Source: Salinibacterium sp. SWN248
GTDB taxonomy: Bacteria; Actinomycetota; Actinomycetes; Actinomycetales; Microbacteriaceae
Assembly (NCBI RefSeq): GCF_015864575.1
Contig: NZ_JADYWW010000001.1
Location: forward strand, 1,387,719 to 1,451,718
DNA length: 64,000 nucleotides
Reading direction: 5' to 3'
Below the pieces are notes generated by a model. The model made no database searches. It was not told where the DNA came from and was given only the letters and a program-made list of their open reading frames with translations. Both the position numbers and the translations under genes were made by a program. Shown piece after piece: positions 1 through 9,687 of the stretch; position 1 is the first letter of the stretch, and each line of letters begins with the position of its first letter.

Positions 1-1676
1 AGAGAGAGCCGACCGCGGAGTTGCCGCGTGGCCCACCACGCCAACGCCATAATCGCTGGAACGCTGAGGAGGGCAAGCTGAGGCCACCCATTGTCGCTGA
101 TGGCGAACGGCGCGCTCGCCGCGGTGGTGCGGCGCAGGGACGTCTGAGAGAAATACTGCAGCGCTACAGAGAGCGACGCACTGAGGGGCGCGATCAGCGC
201 AATCGCGGTAATCGCCCACACGCCGAGCGATGCCCACAGGGTGGTACTCCGGCTTGTCGCGCCGAAGTGTCGCCCGCTCGCCTCGCTCAGCACCGCAAGA
301 GTGGTGAGCGCAGCGGCAACGGAGAACACCGCGATAGGGGAGTCGTTCGATAGGAGAGTCGACACTGCTGTCGCGATCGTGAGACCTGCGATCATCGCGA
401 AAGTGTTGCGGATGATCGGATCGAAGGCCGCACGATGAGCCGCGACGCTGTGGATTGCCGCTACCGCGCCCAAGACGAGGAGCCAGATTCCCGTCGAGCG
501 ATTGCCAGCGAATTCTGACGAGACGAACAGAGAGATGATGGCGCTGAAGAACCCGATCGAGAGCCCCAGGTAGGCGAAAACGAGCATGGTCGTGCGCTCT
601 GCTCGCCCCGAGTATTCTCCGTGCGCAGCCATGAGGTAGATGAGCGTCGCGGTGGTGAACGCCACCATGGGGAGCAGCACATTGGCCTCAGGGAACCGTC
701 CGTCGGCCAAGCCGGCGACGACGAGGGCAGCTGCGGGCGGGAAAGCCACGAACGCCACCACATTGACGAGCCTGATTGTGCTCGCCCGATGCCACCACAT
801 AAATCCCAGCGCAGCGACGATCATCGCTGAGCCCCAGTACGTGCGGCCGGCAGAGTCGCCGACGACAAGTAATTCATTCGCACGCACAGCGTAAATATCG
901 AGTCCGACTAGCACGATCGCAAGCGCGGACAGCGCTTCAGCGGTAGCGGAGAGCCCACGCTTCTTCACCACGGTTGCCCCGACGATGCTGGCGATAGTGA
1001 TGGTTGCGATGATCGCCGACCGCCAAATGAGCCCAAAGCTAATGAAGGCGTAAATAAGGAAGAAGATCGCGCCGACCGAGAGCAGCGACACTCCCACGAT
1101 CAGCAGGATGACTTGGATGCCAGCGTGCGAGCGAGCAGCGGCGGCGGCGTCGATCGTTGTCGGAGCTGTGGCTTCAGTGGTGGGTGGAACTGAAACGGGA
1201 GTCAGCATCGCGGAAGCGACCGGGGTGGGAGCAGCGATGGGAGCGGACTGCGGGAACTGCGGATGCACCGGAGCCTCGATCGGAGCCGGCGGCTCCGGGG
1301 CCGCAACGGTCTGATTGCTGGATTCCAACATGGCGGCCACGAGGGCTGCGCGTTGTGCTGCTGCAGCTTCGAGCGCAGCGTATTCGGCATCCCGAACTTC
1401 GTCACGAACGCGTTTGCGTTCGGCGGCGGTCTCGAAACGGATCTTGCCGATGAGCTCGAGCCGGGAATCGAGCAGAGCCGCGACGTCGAGTGATTCTTCG
1501 CGGAGAAGGGCGGCATCCGGGTGATTGAGATCAAGCCCACATTGTGAGCACACCGCGGAAGGCGGGAGCGTGACAAAGCACGCCGGGCATCGCGAAGTAT
1601 CTGTGAGGTCTAGCGGTCCACGGGGAAAAAGAACGTGACCGACGTGCTCTATGAACGAACGCGGTGCATCAACCAT
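1..1676 (-). CDS. Large multi-pass membrane protein with N-terminal zinc ribbon (C-terminus beyond window)
   Basis: The frame is open from ATG at 1676 to the left edge, giving 558 visible residues. A purine-rich AAAGGAAG lies about 10 bases upstream of the ATG. Near the N-terminus is a CPAC...CSQC pattern followed by GLDL, which looks like a zinc ribbon. A charged, probably coiled stretch rich in Glu, Arg and Ala follows, then a Pro/Ala linker, then many hydrophobic segments from about residue 165 on. The plan resembles the very large SCO7613-type membrane proteins of actinobacteria, which often exceed 1000 residues, so much of the protein is probably missing here. That family link is from memory of the layout and is tentative. 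Function is unknown. The shorter frames that overlap it in both directions are shadows. Confidence 0.75.
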   Translation of the reverse strand, partial: MVDAPRSFIEHVGHVLFPRGPLDLTDTSRCPACFVTLPPSAVCSQCGLDLNHPDAALLREESLDVAALLDSRLELIGKIRFETAAERKRVRDEVRDAEYAALEAAAAQRAALVAAMLESSNQTVAAPEPPAPIEAPVHPQFPQSAPIAAPTPVASAMLTPVSVPPTTEATAPTTIDAAAAARSHAGIQVILLIVGVSLLSVGAIFFLIYAFISFGLIWRSAIIATITIASIVGATVVKKRGLSATAEALSALAIVLVGLDIYAVRANELLVVGDSAGRTYWGSAMIVAALGFMWWHRASTIRLVNVVAFVAFPPAAALVVAGLADGRFPEANVLLPMVAFTTATLIYLMAAHGEYSGRAERTTMLVFAYLGLSIGFFSAIISLFVSSEFAGNRSTGIWLLVLGAVAAIHSVAAHRAAFDPIIRNTFAMIAGLTIATAVSTLLSNDSPIAVFSVAAALTTLAVLSEASGRHFGATSRSTTLWASLGVWAITAIALIAPLSASLSVALQYFSQTSLRRTTAASAPFAISDNGWPQLALLSVPAIMALAWWATRQLRGRLS

Positions 1677-1728
1677 GTACTCGGGACTTCCTTTCGGGAG
1701 GAAGCCCCAGAGTATCGCTGACTAAAGC

Positions 1729-1914
1729 TTAAGAAGCGATAAGCCGCGAAAGTGTGGACTGATTGTGGTTGTAACCATTCGCAGCCTGGATTTCGGGACG
1801 AGGCTTTTCGAGACGGTTAGTCCACGCCTTGCCGTCCCACCAGCGCAGCATGTGGCTGCCTGCGGGGTCCGGGTACCAGCCGAAGGGAGGAAGTTGGGTT
1901 GCAGTGTTAGACAT
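1729..1914 (-). CDS. Small DUF2510-domain protein
   Basis: This 61-residue protein starts MSNTATQLPP and carries the DUF2510 signature GWYPDPAGSHMLRWWDGKAWT, here read as a GWYPDP turn followed by LRWWDG and WT. DUF2510 is a short motif of about 30 residues found in many actinobacterial proteins, often attached to membrane or secreted proteins; its function is unknown. Here it makes up almost the whole protein. An in-frame GTG at 1941 would add nine residues; I prefer the ATG because the DUF2510 motif normally sits near the N-terminus, but neither start has a clear ribosome binding site. Confidence 0.65.
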   Translation of the reverse strand: MSNTATQLPPFGWYPDPAGSHMLRWWDGKAWTNRLEKPRPEIQAANGYNHNQSTLSRLIAS

Positions 1915-2101
1915 CGGGGGAGTCCAAAGGTGCCCTGCCACGAGGGGCGATACGGGTGTGGCATTCGATCCAGCCGCGGAGGATCAGTTCGGGGGTAACG
2001 GCTATCCCCAGTATAGGGGGCACGCTAGAGCCCTGACAAGAGGTCACTTTCCGCGGCGAGGGTGACTTCGGAGTTCGAGTCTGCATGGGTAAGATAGAGC
2101 C

Positions 2102-2275
2102 GTGAACATCTTCGGTTTCGTAATCTCCTTCGTGCTCTTTGTGGGCGGCATCTACATGATGGGCGAAGCTTTCTACGTGGAGGGCCTTGAGTCGGTCGTA
2201 TTCATCGGCGGCTTGCTTGTTTCCACGGCGGGCGTCTTCATTCCCATTCACGTCATGAAGCGCGTCGACAGCTAG
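2102..2275 (+). CDS. Small two-helix membrane protein
   Basis: A GTG-started frame of 57 codons encodes two hydrophobic stretches (about residues 4-19 and 31-49) joined by a short acidic loop (GEAFYVEGLES) and ending in a basic tail (MKRVDS). This is the pattern of a small inner-membrane protein. It ends 6 bases before the esterase gene, so the two are probably co-transcribed. No strong ribosome binding site is visible before the GTG. I do not recognise a family. Confidence 0.6.
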   Translation: MNIFGFVISFVLFVGGIYMMGEAFYVEGLESVVFIGGLLVSTAGVFIPIHVMKRVDS

Positions 2276-2281
2276 CGCACA

Positions 2282-3193
2282 ATGGCGAGCCTTCTTAGCC
2301 GGCTCGCTCCACTTGCGTTGACCCTGCGAGGGTCAAAACGCATGTTCAGCGATCCAGAGCGCACTCTCGCGCGGATCGCTGAGCTTCGAAAGCATCCAGT
2401 TTCGTTTGATCCACCGGCATCAATTGCCCGGCACGTGAATGTTTCGTCTCACGATGTTGGTGGCTGGCCCGTGTTTACGATTGCGCCGAAGACGCCATCG
2501 AACGCTGGTCATGTTGTCTACCTTCACGGCGGGTCGTACGTGTTCCAGATCAATCCGCTGCACTGGAAATTCATCGCCCGCTTAGTTCGTGCAACGGGAA
2601 CCACCTTTACGGTCCCGATCATGCCTCTGGCACCGGAGGGGCGCGCTGCGGTCGTAGTCGACCGCGCAGCAACGATCGTTCAGTCGATTGTCCAAGACGT
2701 CGGTGCCGAGAACGTCAGCATCATGGGGGATTCCTCGGGCGGCGGGATGACGATGGCGGTGTCAATGGAGCTGCGCGATCGCAAGCTTCCGCCGCTTCAC
2801 GCGATAGTGCTCATCGCACCCTGGCTCGACATCAGCGGCACGGATCCGATGCTCGCAGAGATTGCACCGCACGACCCGTGGCTTGCTGTTCCCGGCACCC
2901 ATGCGGCTGGGGCGCTCTATCGAGCCGAGCTCGACGAAAGCGATTGGCGGGTCAGCCCCATCCATGGCGATCTCAGCGGACTGGGGCCGATCACCCTTTT
3001 CACGGGCACACGCGATCTTGTGCACGCGGATGCGCTGCGCCTTCGTGAGCGCGCACAGCACGAAGGCTTCGCCCTCGACTTCCAGGTGGGGGAGGGCATG
3101 ATCCACGATTACCCACTCTTACCGATTCCTGAAGCAGCGCACGCCCGCAGGATCGTTGAACGAGCAATCGTGTGCGGTGGCTCGACGGTGTGA
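2282..3193 (+). CDS. Alpha/beta hydrolase, hormone-sensitive-lipase type esterase
   Basis: The protein has 303 residues, the normal length for the family. It has the HSL-family oxyanion-hole motif HGG at 82-84 (in YLHGGSYV) and the nucleophile elbow GDSSGG at 149-154 with Ser151. A C-terminal Asp in TGTRDLVHAD and His in GMIHDYP complete a plausible triad. Enzymes of this group hydrolyse short-chain esters in the cytoplasm, but the natural substrate cannot be read from the sequence. It follows a small membrane protein after 6 bases. A strong hairpin downstream ends the transcript. Confidence 0.88.
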   Translation: MASLLSRLAPLALTLRGSKRMFSDPERTLARIAELRKHPVSFDPPASIARHVNVSSHDVGGWPVFTIAPKTPSNAGHVVYLHGGSYVFQINPLHWKFIARLVRATGTTFTVPIMPLAPEGRAAVVVDRAATIVQSIVQDVGAENVSIMGDSSGGGMTMAVSMELRDRKLPPLHAIVLIAPWLDISGTDPMLAEIAPHDPWLAVPGTHAAGALYRAELDESDWRVSPIHGDLSGLGPITLFTGTRDLVHADALRLRERAQHEGFALDFQVGEGMIHDYPLLPIPEAAHARRIVERAIVCGGSTV

Positions 3194-3261
3194 CGAGCTA
3201 AGACCAACACGCTACGCATCCGGCCAAGGATGGCGCAGCCGGATGCTGTGCGTCAGTTAAC

Positions 3262-3297
3262 GAACGAAGGCCACCTCAACCGAGGTGGCCTTCGTTC
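3262..3297. terminator. Bidirectional hairpin terminator
   Basis: A perfect 16-bp inverted repeat (GAACGAAGGCCACCTC and its complement) with an AACC loop lies between the plus-strand esterase and the minus-strand tRNA-Gly. It is placed to end both transcripts. Confidence 0.85.
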
Positions 3298-3302
3298 TGT
3301 AG

Positions 3303-3376
3303 TGGAGGGGATACGGAGAATCGAACTCCGGTCATCAGTTTGGAAGACTGAGGCTTTACCATTAAGCTACATCCCC
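3303..3376 (-). tRNA. tRNA-Gly (anticodon TCC)
   Basis: On the minus strand the sequence begins GGGGATG and folds into a cloverleaf. The acceptor stem is GGGGATG/TATCCCC with one G-U pair. The anticodon arm is TCAGT-CTTCCAA-ACTGA with anticodon TCC. The T-arm is CGGAG-TTCGATT-CTCCG. The 3' CCA is encoded (3303-3305). The mature part without CCA is 71 bases, usual for tRNA-Gly. Confidence 0.97.
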
Positions 3377-3633
3377 ACTTGGCACCCGATCATGCTGTGC
3401 ACCGAGGAATACTGTACCCGAAACCTAGCAAAGTACGAAGTCGAGATCGCTGCCCGCGTAATCTGCCCCATATTTGCTGGGTTCTGGCCCCGTAAATGCT
3501 GCAAGCGCGGCCCGAAAAACATTGATCTTGGTATCTCGTCAACATTCGGTGCGCGCTCAGGCTAGACTTGCCGAGGTCAAATTTGTACCGGCATTTCTAC
3601 GTGATGCCATGACCGTAAGACAGCACGGCGCCC

Positions 3634-3707
3634 CGGGGCGTAGCTCAGCTTGGTAGAGCGCTCGGTTTGGGACCGAGAGGTCGCAGGTTCGAATCCTGTC
3701 GCCCCGA
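3634..3707 (+). tRNA. tRNA-Pro (anticodon TGG)
   Basis: The acceptor stem CGGGGCG pairs with CGCCCCG. The D-arm contains AGCTCAGCTTGGTAGAGC. The anticodon arm is CTCGG-TTTGGGA-CCGAG with anticodon TGG, and the T-arm is GCAGG-TTCGAAT-CCTGT. The bases after the discriminator A are CGA, so CCA is not encoded and must be added. The gene sits 35 bases upstream of tig and may share its promoter. Confidence 0.97.
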
Positions 3708-3742
3708 CGAAATACACCATCGAATTACAGGAGATCCACGAC

Positions 3743-5083
3743 GTGAAGACAACCGTTGAGAAACTGAGCCCGACCCGCGTCAAGCTCAACATCTCGGTCA
3801 CCCCCGAAGAACTCAAGCCGAGCATCGATCACGCGTATGGCCACATCGCCTCGCAGATCAACATCCCCGGCTTCCGCAAGGGAAAGGTTCCGCCGCAGCT
3901 GGTAGACCAGCGTGTCGGCCGCGAAGAGATCCTGAACCACGCGGTCAGCGACGGACTTGACGGTTTCTACCGCCAGGCCGTCACCGAAGAAGAGATTCGC
4001 GTTCTCGGTCGCCCCGAGGCAGACATTGTCACGTGGCCCGAGGTCAAAGACTTCAGCGGAGACCTCGTTCTCGCTATTGAGGTTGACGTTCGCCCCGAGT
4101 TCGACATGCCCGCCTACGACGAGCTCACCCTCACGGTTGAAGAAGTCAAGGTTTCGGCAGACGACGTCAAGGACGAGCTCGACACCTTGCGTGCCCGCTT
4201 CGGCACGCTCGTTACGGTCGAACGCCCCGCCACGAAGGGCGACTTCGCTCAGCTCGACCTCGTCGCCAAGATTGGCGAGACCGAGGTTGACTCCGCAACC
4301 AGCATTTCCTACGAGCTCGGCTCGGGTGAACTGATCGAAGGCATCGACGAGGCACTTGACTCGCTCAGCGCCGGCGAATCGACCACCTTCGAGTCCGTAC
4401 TGCTCGGTGGCGACCACGAGGGTGGAACCGCTGTAATCAGCGTGTCGCTTCTCACCGTCAAGGAGCGCGAGCTTCCCGAAGCAGACGACGACTTCGCTCA
4501 GATGGCTAGCGAGTTCGACACCATCAAGGAACTCAAGGCAGACCTCAAGGAGCAGATCAAGCGCTCCAAGTCGTTCGGCCAGGGCGCAGAAGCTCGCGAC
4601 CAGATCGTTGACGAACTGCTCAAGAGCGTTGAGATCCCCGTTCCCGAGAAGCTCGTTGAAGACGAAGTTCACCGTCACCTCGAGAACGAAAACCGCCTCG
4701 AAGACGACGAGCACCGCGCCGAGGTCGTTATCGCTAGCGAGAAGACCTTCCGTTCGCAGATCTTGCTCGACTCCATCGTTGAGTCCGAAGAGATCAAGGT
4801 CAGCCAAGAAGAGCTCACCTCGTACCTCGTGCAGGGCGCACAGCAGTACGGCATGGAGCCCGGCGAGTTCATCCAGATTCTGGACAAGAACGGCCAGATC
4901 CCGGCCATGGTTGCTGAGGTCGCTCGCAGCAAGGCTCTCGCAGTCGTGCTCAGCAAGGCCAAGGTCGTTGACACCAAGGGCAAGTCGGTAGACGTTTCGG
5001 CATTCACCGCCGTAGCAAACGCCGAGCCCGTTGAGGAAGCTCCCGAGGTTGCTGCAGTAGAAGCAGCAGACGACGAGTCCTAA
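3743..5083 (+). CDS. tig: Trigger factor, ribosome-associated chaperone and prolyl isomerase
   Basis: The 446-residue protein matches the usual length. It has the ribosome-docking signature GFRKGKVP at about residues 43-50, a central FKBP-type isomerase domain, and a helical C-terminal arm domain ending in an acidic Ala/Glu tail. Trigger factor binds ribosomal protein L23 and shields nascent chains. I chose the GTG at 3743, which has AGGAG about 10 bases upstream; a longer open frame runs back into the tRNA-Pro and is not credible. The clpP1-clpP2 pair follows within 2 kb and clpX is elsewhere in the window. In many bacteria tig, clpP and clpX are one cluster; here they are separated by inserted genes. 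Confidence 0.97.
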   Translation: MKTTVEKLSPTRVKLNISVTPEELKPSIDHAYGHIASQINIPGFRKGKVPPQLVDQRVGREEILNHAVSDGLDGFYRQAVTEEEIRVLGRPEADIVTWPEVKDFSGDLVLAIEVDVRPEFDMPAYDELTLTVEEVKVSADDVKDELDTLRARFGTLVTVERPATKGDFAQLDLVAKIGETEVDSATSISYELGSGELIEGIDEALDSLSAGESTTFESVLLGGDHEGGTAVISVSLLTVKERELPEADDDFAQMASEFDTIKELKADLKEQIKRSKSFGQGAEARDQIVDELLKSVEIPVPEKLVEDEVHRHLENENRLEDDEHRAEVVIASEKTFRSQILLDSIVESEEIKVSQEELTSYLVQGAQQYGMEPGEFIQILDKNGQIPAMVAEVARSKALAVVLSKAKVVDTKGKSVDVSAFTAVANAEPVEEAPEVAAVEAADDES

Positions 5084-5098
5084 AACACTTCGCTTAAC

Positions 5099-5134
5099 CC
5101 TCACGGCCAACTAGTTATCTAGTTGGCCGTGAGG
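5099..5134. terminator. Bidirectional hairpin terminator after tig
   Basis: A perfect 16-bp stem, CCTCACGGCCAACTAG with its complement and a TTAT loop, lies between the convergent tig and the nucleoside hydrolase gene and can serve both. Confidence 0.85.
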
Positions 5135-5159
5135 TCGTTAATGGGCTGTTTCGCTTGAA

Positions 5160-6116
5160 CTACCGTGTGATGGTGTCGAGGAACAGCTTCGCGTAACGGG
5201 CGCTATTGATCCCGAGCGCCACATCAATTCGGCGGAAAAGGGGATCTCCGGCTCCGGCCTGGTCGTGGCCGGCCGTGCGATGATCCACGACCGTTTGTCC
5301 GCGAGTGAGAGGATCAGCCAGGCTCACTCGCACCGGCAGATGTGTGGTGCTGAGTCCATCCGGATCGATCGCAGCGCACACCGCGCCCGCATCGCCAATA
5401 TCGCCGTGTCCATCACCGGCGACGCGCACCTCACTGCCTTTTACTGTGACCAAATGCTGCAGCAGGCGCCCGGCGAGCTGCGTGCCGGGTTCGGGACTGG
5501 CGGCGAGCCGAACGATGTCCTCAGGCGGGATTGTCACGGCATAGAACACATCCAAGCCATACATGGTGATGGGGGCGCCAGAGGTCAACACGATTTCGGC
5601 GGCCTCGGGATCGTGCCACGTATTGAACTCGGCAACCGCAGTGGCATTGCCGACAGAGGCTGAACCTCCCATGAAGACGATCCGCTCCACGTTGTCTAAC
5701 ACTTCTGGGTACAGTCGCACGAGAAGCGCAATGTTGGTCATCGGCGCAAGCGGCACGAGCGTTACCGGCGTCGGGCTCGCCAGAATTTCTCGACGCAGCA
5801 GTTCAACCGCGTGTAGTGGCACGACAGTGCGCGACGACTCGGGCAAACCGAGGTCGCCAAGACCGTCAGCGCCGTGCACGTGAGCCGCTGAATGAGCCTC
5901 CGAGAGCAGCGGACGGTGAGCGCCTGCCGCAACCGGAATATCTCCCGCGCCCGCAGCGTCCAAGACCGTCAGAGTGTTGCGCACCACCTGCTCGAGGCTC
6001 GCATTGCCGGCGACGCACGTGACAGCCCGCAGATTGACTCCCGGATGCCGCACCGCCAACAGGAGCGCGAGCGCGTCATCAATTCCGGTATCAACGTCGA
6101 GAATCATTTGCTGCAT
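5160..6116 (-). CDS. Nucleoside hydrolase (inosine-uridine preferring family), copy 1
   Basis: The 318-residue protein opens with the calcium-binding family signature DVDTGIDDALAL (from residue 7). Further family motifs are TLVPLAPMTNIALL, a central MGGS, and FNTWHDPEAAE. The family hydrolyses the N-glycosidic bond of ribonucleosides to give ribose and the free base. Substrate preference cannot be read from the sequence. It stands alone between tig and a TPR gene, unlike the second copy at 18760-19719, which lies in a catabolic operon. The start may also be the ATG three codons in (6107); no clear ribosome binding site favours either. Confidence 0.9.
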   Translation of the reverse strand: MQQMILDVDTGIDDALALLLAVRHPGVNLRAVTCVAGNASLEQVVRNTLTVLDAAGAGDIPVAAGAHRPLLSEAHSAAHVHGADGLGDLGLPESSRTVVPLHAVELLRREILASPTPVTLVPLAPMTNIALLVRLYPEVLDNVERIVFMGGSASVGNATAVAEFNTWHDPEAAEIVLTSGAPITMYGLDVFYAVTIPPEDIVRLAASPEPGTQLAGRLLQHLVTVKGSEVRVAGDGHGDIGDAGAVCAAIDPDGLSTTHLPVRVSLADPLTRGQTVVDHRTAGHDQAGAGDPLFRRIDVALGINSARYAKLFLDTITR

Positions 6117-6211
6117 TCGGCAATGCTAATGGTCGCAGGGAACCTGCCGACGCTGAGGCGACTGAGGGGAGTGGGGTGCCGTAGTGCTGCCGTAGCAAGC
6201 GCTGGGTGACG

Positions 6212-6700
6212 CTACTCGGCCACGAGCTCCGCTGCGTAGCCCCGCACCGAACGCTGATAGATCGGCAAATAGTTCGCCAATGCCATCAGTGCAACCGAAG
6301 CCCCCAGGGTGGGATCGCCGCGAGTAGTGAGGGCAAGGGCGAGAAATGCGGCGGTTGGCCCCGTCCACTCATCGTCGGGATGCTCGTGCAACTGCTGCTC
6401 GAGCAAAGCAATCGACTCATCGACGCGACCAAGATTGCGCAGCGTACTCGCCAACTGGATGACCGCGCGTGGCCGCAGGGCGGCATCCAACCCATTGTTA
6501 AGAGCACTGCGGTACAGCGGCTCTGCCTCAGTCTCACGACCGGCATAGTCGCGGGCGCCCGCTGCCTCGAACAACGCCTCAGCGTCGTCAGGGGCACGTT
6601 CAGCAACGAGCTCATCAATTGCTGCGACAACATCTCCCTCGGCCATAGTGGCGGCGTGGGCCCAAATATCTGCGATTCGATCGCGCCAAGTCTGCTGCAT
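6212..6700 (-). CDS. Tetratricopeptide-repeat protein
   Basis: The 162-residue, helix-rich protein contains repeated Ala/Leu-patterned helical hairpins, for example DAEALFEAAGARDYAGRE, then TLRNLGRVDESIALLEQQL, then the DDEW turn. These fit tetratricopeptide repeats, which form protein-binding surfaces. No signal peptide or membrane segment is present, so it is cytoplasmic. It is divergent from clpP1. The binding partner is unknown. Confidence 0.8.
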   Translation of the reverse strand: MQQTWRDRIADIWAHAATMAEGDVVAAIDELVAERAPDDAEALFEAAGARDYAGRETEAEPLYRSALNNGLDAALRPRAVIQLASTLRNLGRVDESIALLEQQLHEHPDDEWTGPTAAFLALALTTRGDPTLGASVALMALANYLPIYQRSVRGYAAELVAE

Positions 6701-6735
6701 TTAGCGAGCCTACAAGCAGCCACCGGCGACGCGGT

Positions 6736-6753
6736 ACTTTGCCTAGGGCGAAC
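6736..6753. promoter_or_regulatory. Candidate ClgR operator before clpP1-clpP2
   Basis: The 18 bases ACTTTGCCTAGGGCGAAC fit the actinobacterial ClgR consensus WNNWCGCYNANRGCGWWN with one mismatch (T6740 in place of C). ClgR activates clp genes in Corynebacterium, Streptomyces and Mycobacterium. The site is about 67 bases upstream of the clpP1 start, a suitable place for an activator. The consensus is recalled, not searched. Confidence 0.55.
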
Positions 6754-6819
6754 ACGACAGAATAGCGGCGCGTACTCGGATAGATTCGTATCACGCGATA
6801 ACTGAAATGGAGCGCAACA

Positions 6820-7425
6820 ATGGCCCAACCGGCATTGGTCTCGAGCATCTTCGACCAACTCCTCAAGGACCGCATCATCTGGCTCGGCTCAGAGGTGCGC
6901 GATGCAAACGCGAACGAGATCTGCGCAAAGATCTTGCTGCTCGCCGCAGAGGATCCCAAGCGCGACATCTACCTTTACATCAACTCACCCGGTGGATCCA
7001 TCACCGCGGGAATGGCGATCTACGACACGATGAAGTTCGTGCCGAACGACATCGTCACCGTCGGCATTGGCCTTGCCGCCTCGATGGGGCAGTTCCTGCT
7101 CTCCTCGGGCACCAAGGGCAAGCGCTACATCACCCCCAACGCGCGCGTGCTCCTGCACCAGCCGTCGGGTGGATTCGGTGGAACCGCTGCAGACATCCAG
7201 ACTCAGGCTGGCGTCATCCTCGATATGAAGAAGCGCATGGCCGAGCTCACCGCCGAGCAAACAGGCAAGAGCGTCGAGCAGGTTCTCATCGACAACGACC
7301 GTGACAACTGGTTCACGGCCAAAGAAGCCCTCGAATATGGCTTCGTCGATCACCTCCGTGAATTCGCCTCTGACGTAGTTGGCGGCGGCGGAACTGAAGA
7401 CAACGCAACCGGCAAGAAGGACTAA
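6820..7425 (+). CDS. clpP1: ATP-dependent Clp protease proteolytic subunit 1
   Basis: The 201-residue protein is a serine peptidase of family S14. The triad is Ser88 (in LAASMGQ), His113 (LLHQPSGG) and Asp162 (in NDRDNW). ClpP rings of seven subunits stack to form the degradation chamber and work with ClpX or ClpC unfoldases. In actinobacteria two different ClpP proteins form a mixed particle, and the second gene follows after only 2 bases. A candidate ClgR operator lies upstream. The glycine-rich end ([15 protein letters not shown]) is a flexible tail. Confidence 0.97.
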   Translation: MAQPALVSSIFDQLLKDRIIWLGSEVRDANANEICAKILLLAAEDPKRDIYLYINSPGGSITAGMAIYDTMKFVPNDIVTVGIGLAASMGQFLLSSGTKGKRYITPNARVLLHQPSGGFGGTAADIQTQAGVILDMKKRMAELTAEQTGKSVEQVLIDNDRDNWFTAKEALEYGFVDHLREFASDVVGGGGTEDNATGKKD

Positions 7426-7427
7426 TT

Positions 7428-8102
7428 ATGGAGAACTTTAACCTCGGAGCACAGGCTCCCGCCGGCATTGGTCGTCCGGATGCTGACGCTCGCTACATCT
7501 TGCCGACGTTCGAAGAGCGCACGGCCTACGGCTACAAGCGTCAAGACCCATACGCGAAGCTGTTCGAAGACCGCATCATCTTCTTGGGTGTGCAGATCGA
7601 CGACGCTTCCGCTGACGACGTTATGGCTCAGCTTCTCGTTCTCGAGAGCCAGGACCCTGACCGCGACATCGTCATGTACATCAACTCACCCGGTGGCTCG
7701 TTCACCGCGATGACGGCGATCTACGACACGATGCAGTACATTCGTCCGCAGATTCAGACCGTTGTTCTCGGCCAGGCTGCGTCAGCGGCTGCCGTGATCA
7801 CTGCCGGTGGAACCAAGGGAAAGCGTTTGGCTCTGCCCAACGCTCGCATCCTCATCCACCAGCCCAGTGGTGGTTCTGAAGGCTCAAGCCAGGCTTCGGA
7901 CATCGAGATTCAGGCTCGCGAGATTCTGCGCATGCGCGGATGGCTCGAAGAGACCCTGTCGTTCCACTCGAACCGCACCCCTGAGCAGATCAACAAGGAC
8001 ATCGAGCGCGACAAGATCCTGAGCGCAGCTGAGGCAATGGAGTACGGTCTCATCGACCAGGTACTCACGAGCCGCAAGACGCTTCCGGCGATCACGAGCT
8101 AG
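7428..8102 (+). CDS. clpP2: ATP-dependent Clp protease proteolytic subunit 2
   Basis: The 224-residue protein is the partner of ClpP1, with triad Ser119 (QAASAAA), His144 (LIHQPSGG) and Asp195 (IERDKIL). It has a longer N-terminal segment than ClpP1, consistent with a processed propeptide. It starts 2 bases after clpP1 and is surely co-transcribed. ClpX, encoded at 25585, is the expected unfoldase partner. Confidence 0.97.
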   Translation: MENFNLGAQAPAGIGRPDADARYILPTFEERTAYGYKRQDPYAKLFEDRIIFLGVQIDDASADDVMAQLLVLESQDPDRDIVMYINSPGGSFTAMTAIYDTMQYIRPQIQTVVLGQAASAAAVITAGGTKGKRLALPNARILIHQPSGGSEGSSQASDIEIQAREILRMRGWLEETLSFHSNRTPEQINKDIERDKILSAAEAMEYGLIDQVLTSRKTLPAITS

Positions 8103-8120
8103 TTCTACGTTCTCAACGTT

Positions 8121-8157
8121 ACTGAGGCCGTTACCCATTGCGGGTGGCGGCCTCAGT
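8121..8157. terminator. Bidirectional hairpin terminator between clpP2 and ureD
   Basis: ACTGAGGCCGTTACCC pairs with GGGTGGCGGCCTCAGT over 16 bp with two G-U pairs and a 5-base loop. The convergent clpP2 and ureD transcripts both run into it. Confidence 0.8.
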
Positions 8158-8169
8158 GCGTTAACTGCG

Positions 8170-8892
8170 TTACGCCAAGGCCCAATCTCGCCACACGGTA
8201 TCGAGCGGCGAGAGGTGGGTTTCTCGTCCAAGCCACCGTGCAAGGCCGCCCGGCTCCTCGAAGTCGAGCACGACTGCACCGAGATCGATGGACGACGCGG
8301 GTGCCCGCACGCCAGCAAGCAACACAGTATCCATGACACGCTCGGCACCAAGGTGACCCCAGACGGGTGCGCTTCCATCGAAATCTTGCTGCTCAATCAA
8401 CACGGGGACAGCGTTTGCCGAGACGGAGGTTCGGGTCATCACCCGACCGCCTTTTTCCCCTTCGCGCCCTAACACAAGAGTCTCCCGAATGAGCGCTACA
8501 GCGCCTTCATCCAACTCGACGTCAAGGACCCGCTCGACGCAGGCGCCGTCGGCGATGATGAACGGGAGGGTTGCCCAAGACAATTGGGCTCCAGCCTGCA
8601 GCCGGACCTGAATCGTCATGGTCGCAGACTGCCCCTCACCGTCGTACGCAACCATTCCGCCAATGTCTTCGAGGGTGAGGCGGCAACCCGCGCCGACCGT
8701 AATTTCGATCGCAACAGTGTCGCCGCCGAGCAAGAGCGCGCCCCCGGCGACCAGAGCGACATCCGCTGACTGATCCGTGCAGGAGATGAGTCGCGGTATG
8801 AGTATTCCTGCCCTTAACTCCACGCGCGCGTTCCCTGACGCGTTCGCGTTTACCGAGACTCGCGTGACTCGCGAAGCCGCATCAGACTGCAC
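8170..8892 (-). CDS. ureD: Urease accessory protein UreD
   Basis: The 240-residue protein shows UreD/UreH features: LLLGGDTVAIEITVGAGCRLTLEDIGG, the QLSWATLPFIIADGA stretch and GGRVMTRTSVSAN. UreD is the scaffold that binds apo-urease and recruits UreF and UreG during nickel insertion. It is the last gene of the urease set and starts with GTG 9 bases after ureG. It is somewhat shorter than many UreD proteins (about 270 residues), which is common in actinobacteria. Confidence 0.88.
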   Translation of the reverse strand: MQSDAASRVTRVSVNANASGNARVELRAGILIPRLISCTDQSADVALVAGGALLLGGDTVAIEITVGAGCRLTLEDIGGMVAYDGEGQSATMTIQVRLQAGAQLSWATLPFIIADGACVERVLDVELDEGAVALIRETLVLGREGEKGGRVMTRTSVSANAVPVLIEQQDFDGSAPVWGHLGAERVMDTVLLAGVRAPASSIDLGAVVLDFEEPGGLARWLGRETHLSPLDTVWRDWALA

Positions 8893-8901
8893 GCGAAGGC
8901 C

Positions 8902-9679
<778 letters not shown>

Positions 9680-9687
<8 letters not shown>

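Noticed and set aside
3303-3707. tRNA genes as attachment sites of an integrated element
   Set aside because: There is no integrase, no direct repeat of a tRNA end and only ordinary genes nearby.
3725-5110. A long open frame (461 codons) antisense to tig
   Set aside because: It mirrors the codon pattern of tig in the opposite strand, a common effect in GC-rich genes, and has no ribosome site or family motif.
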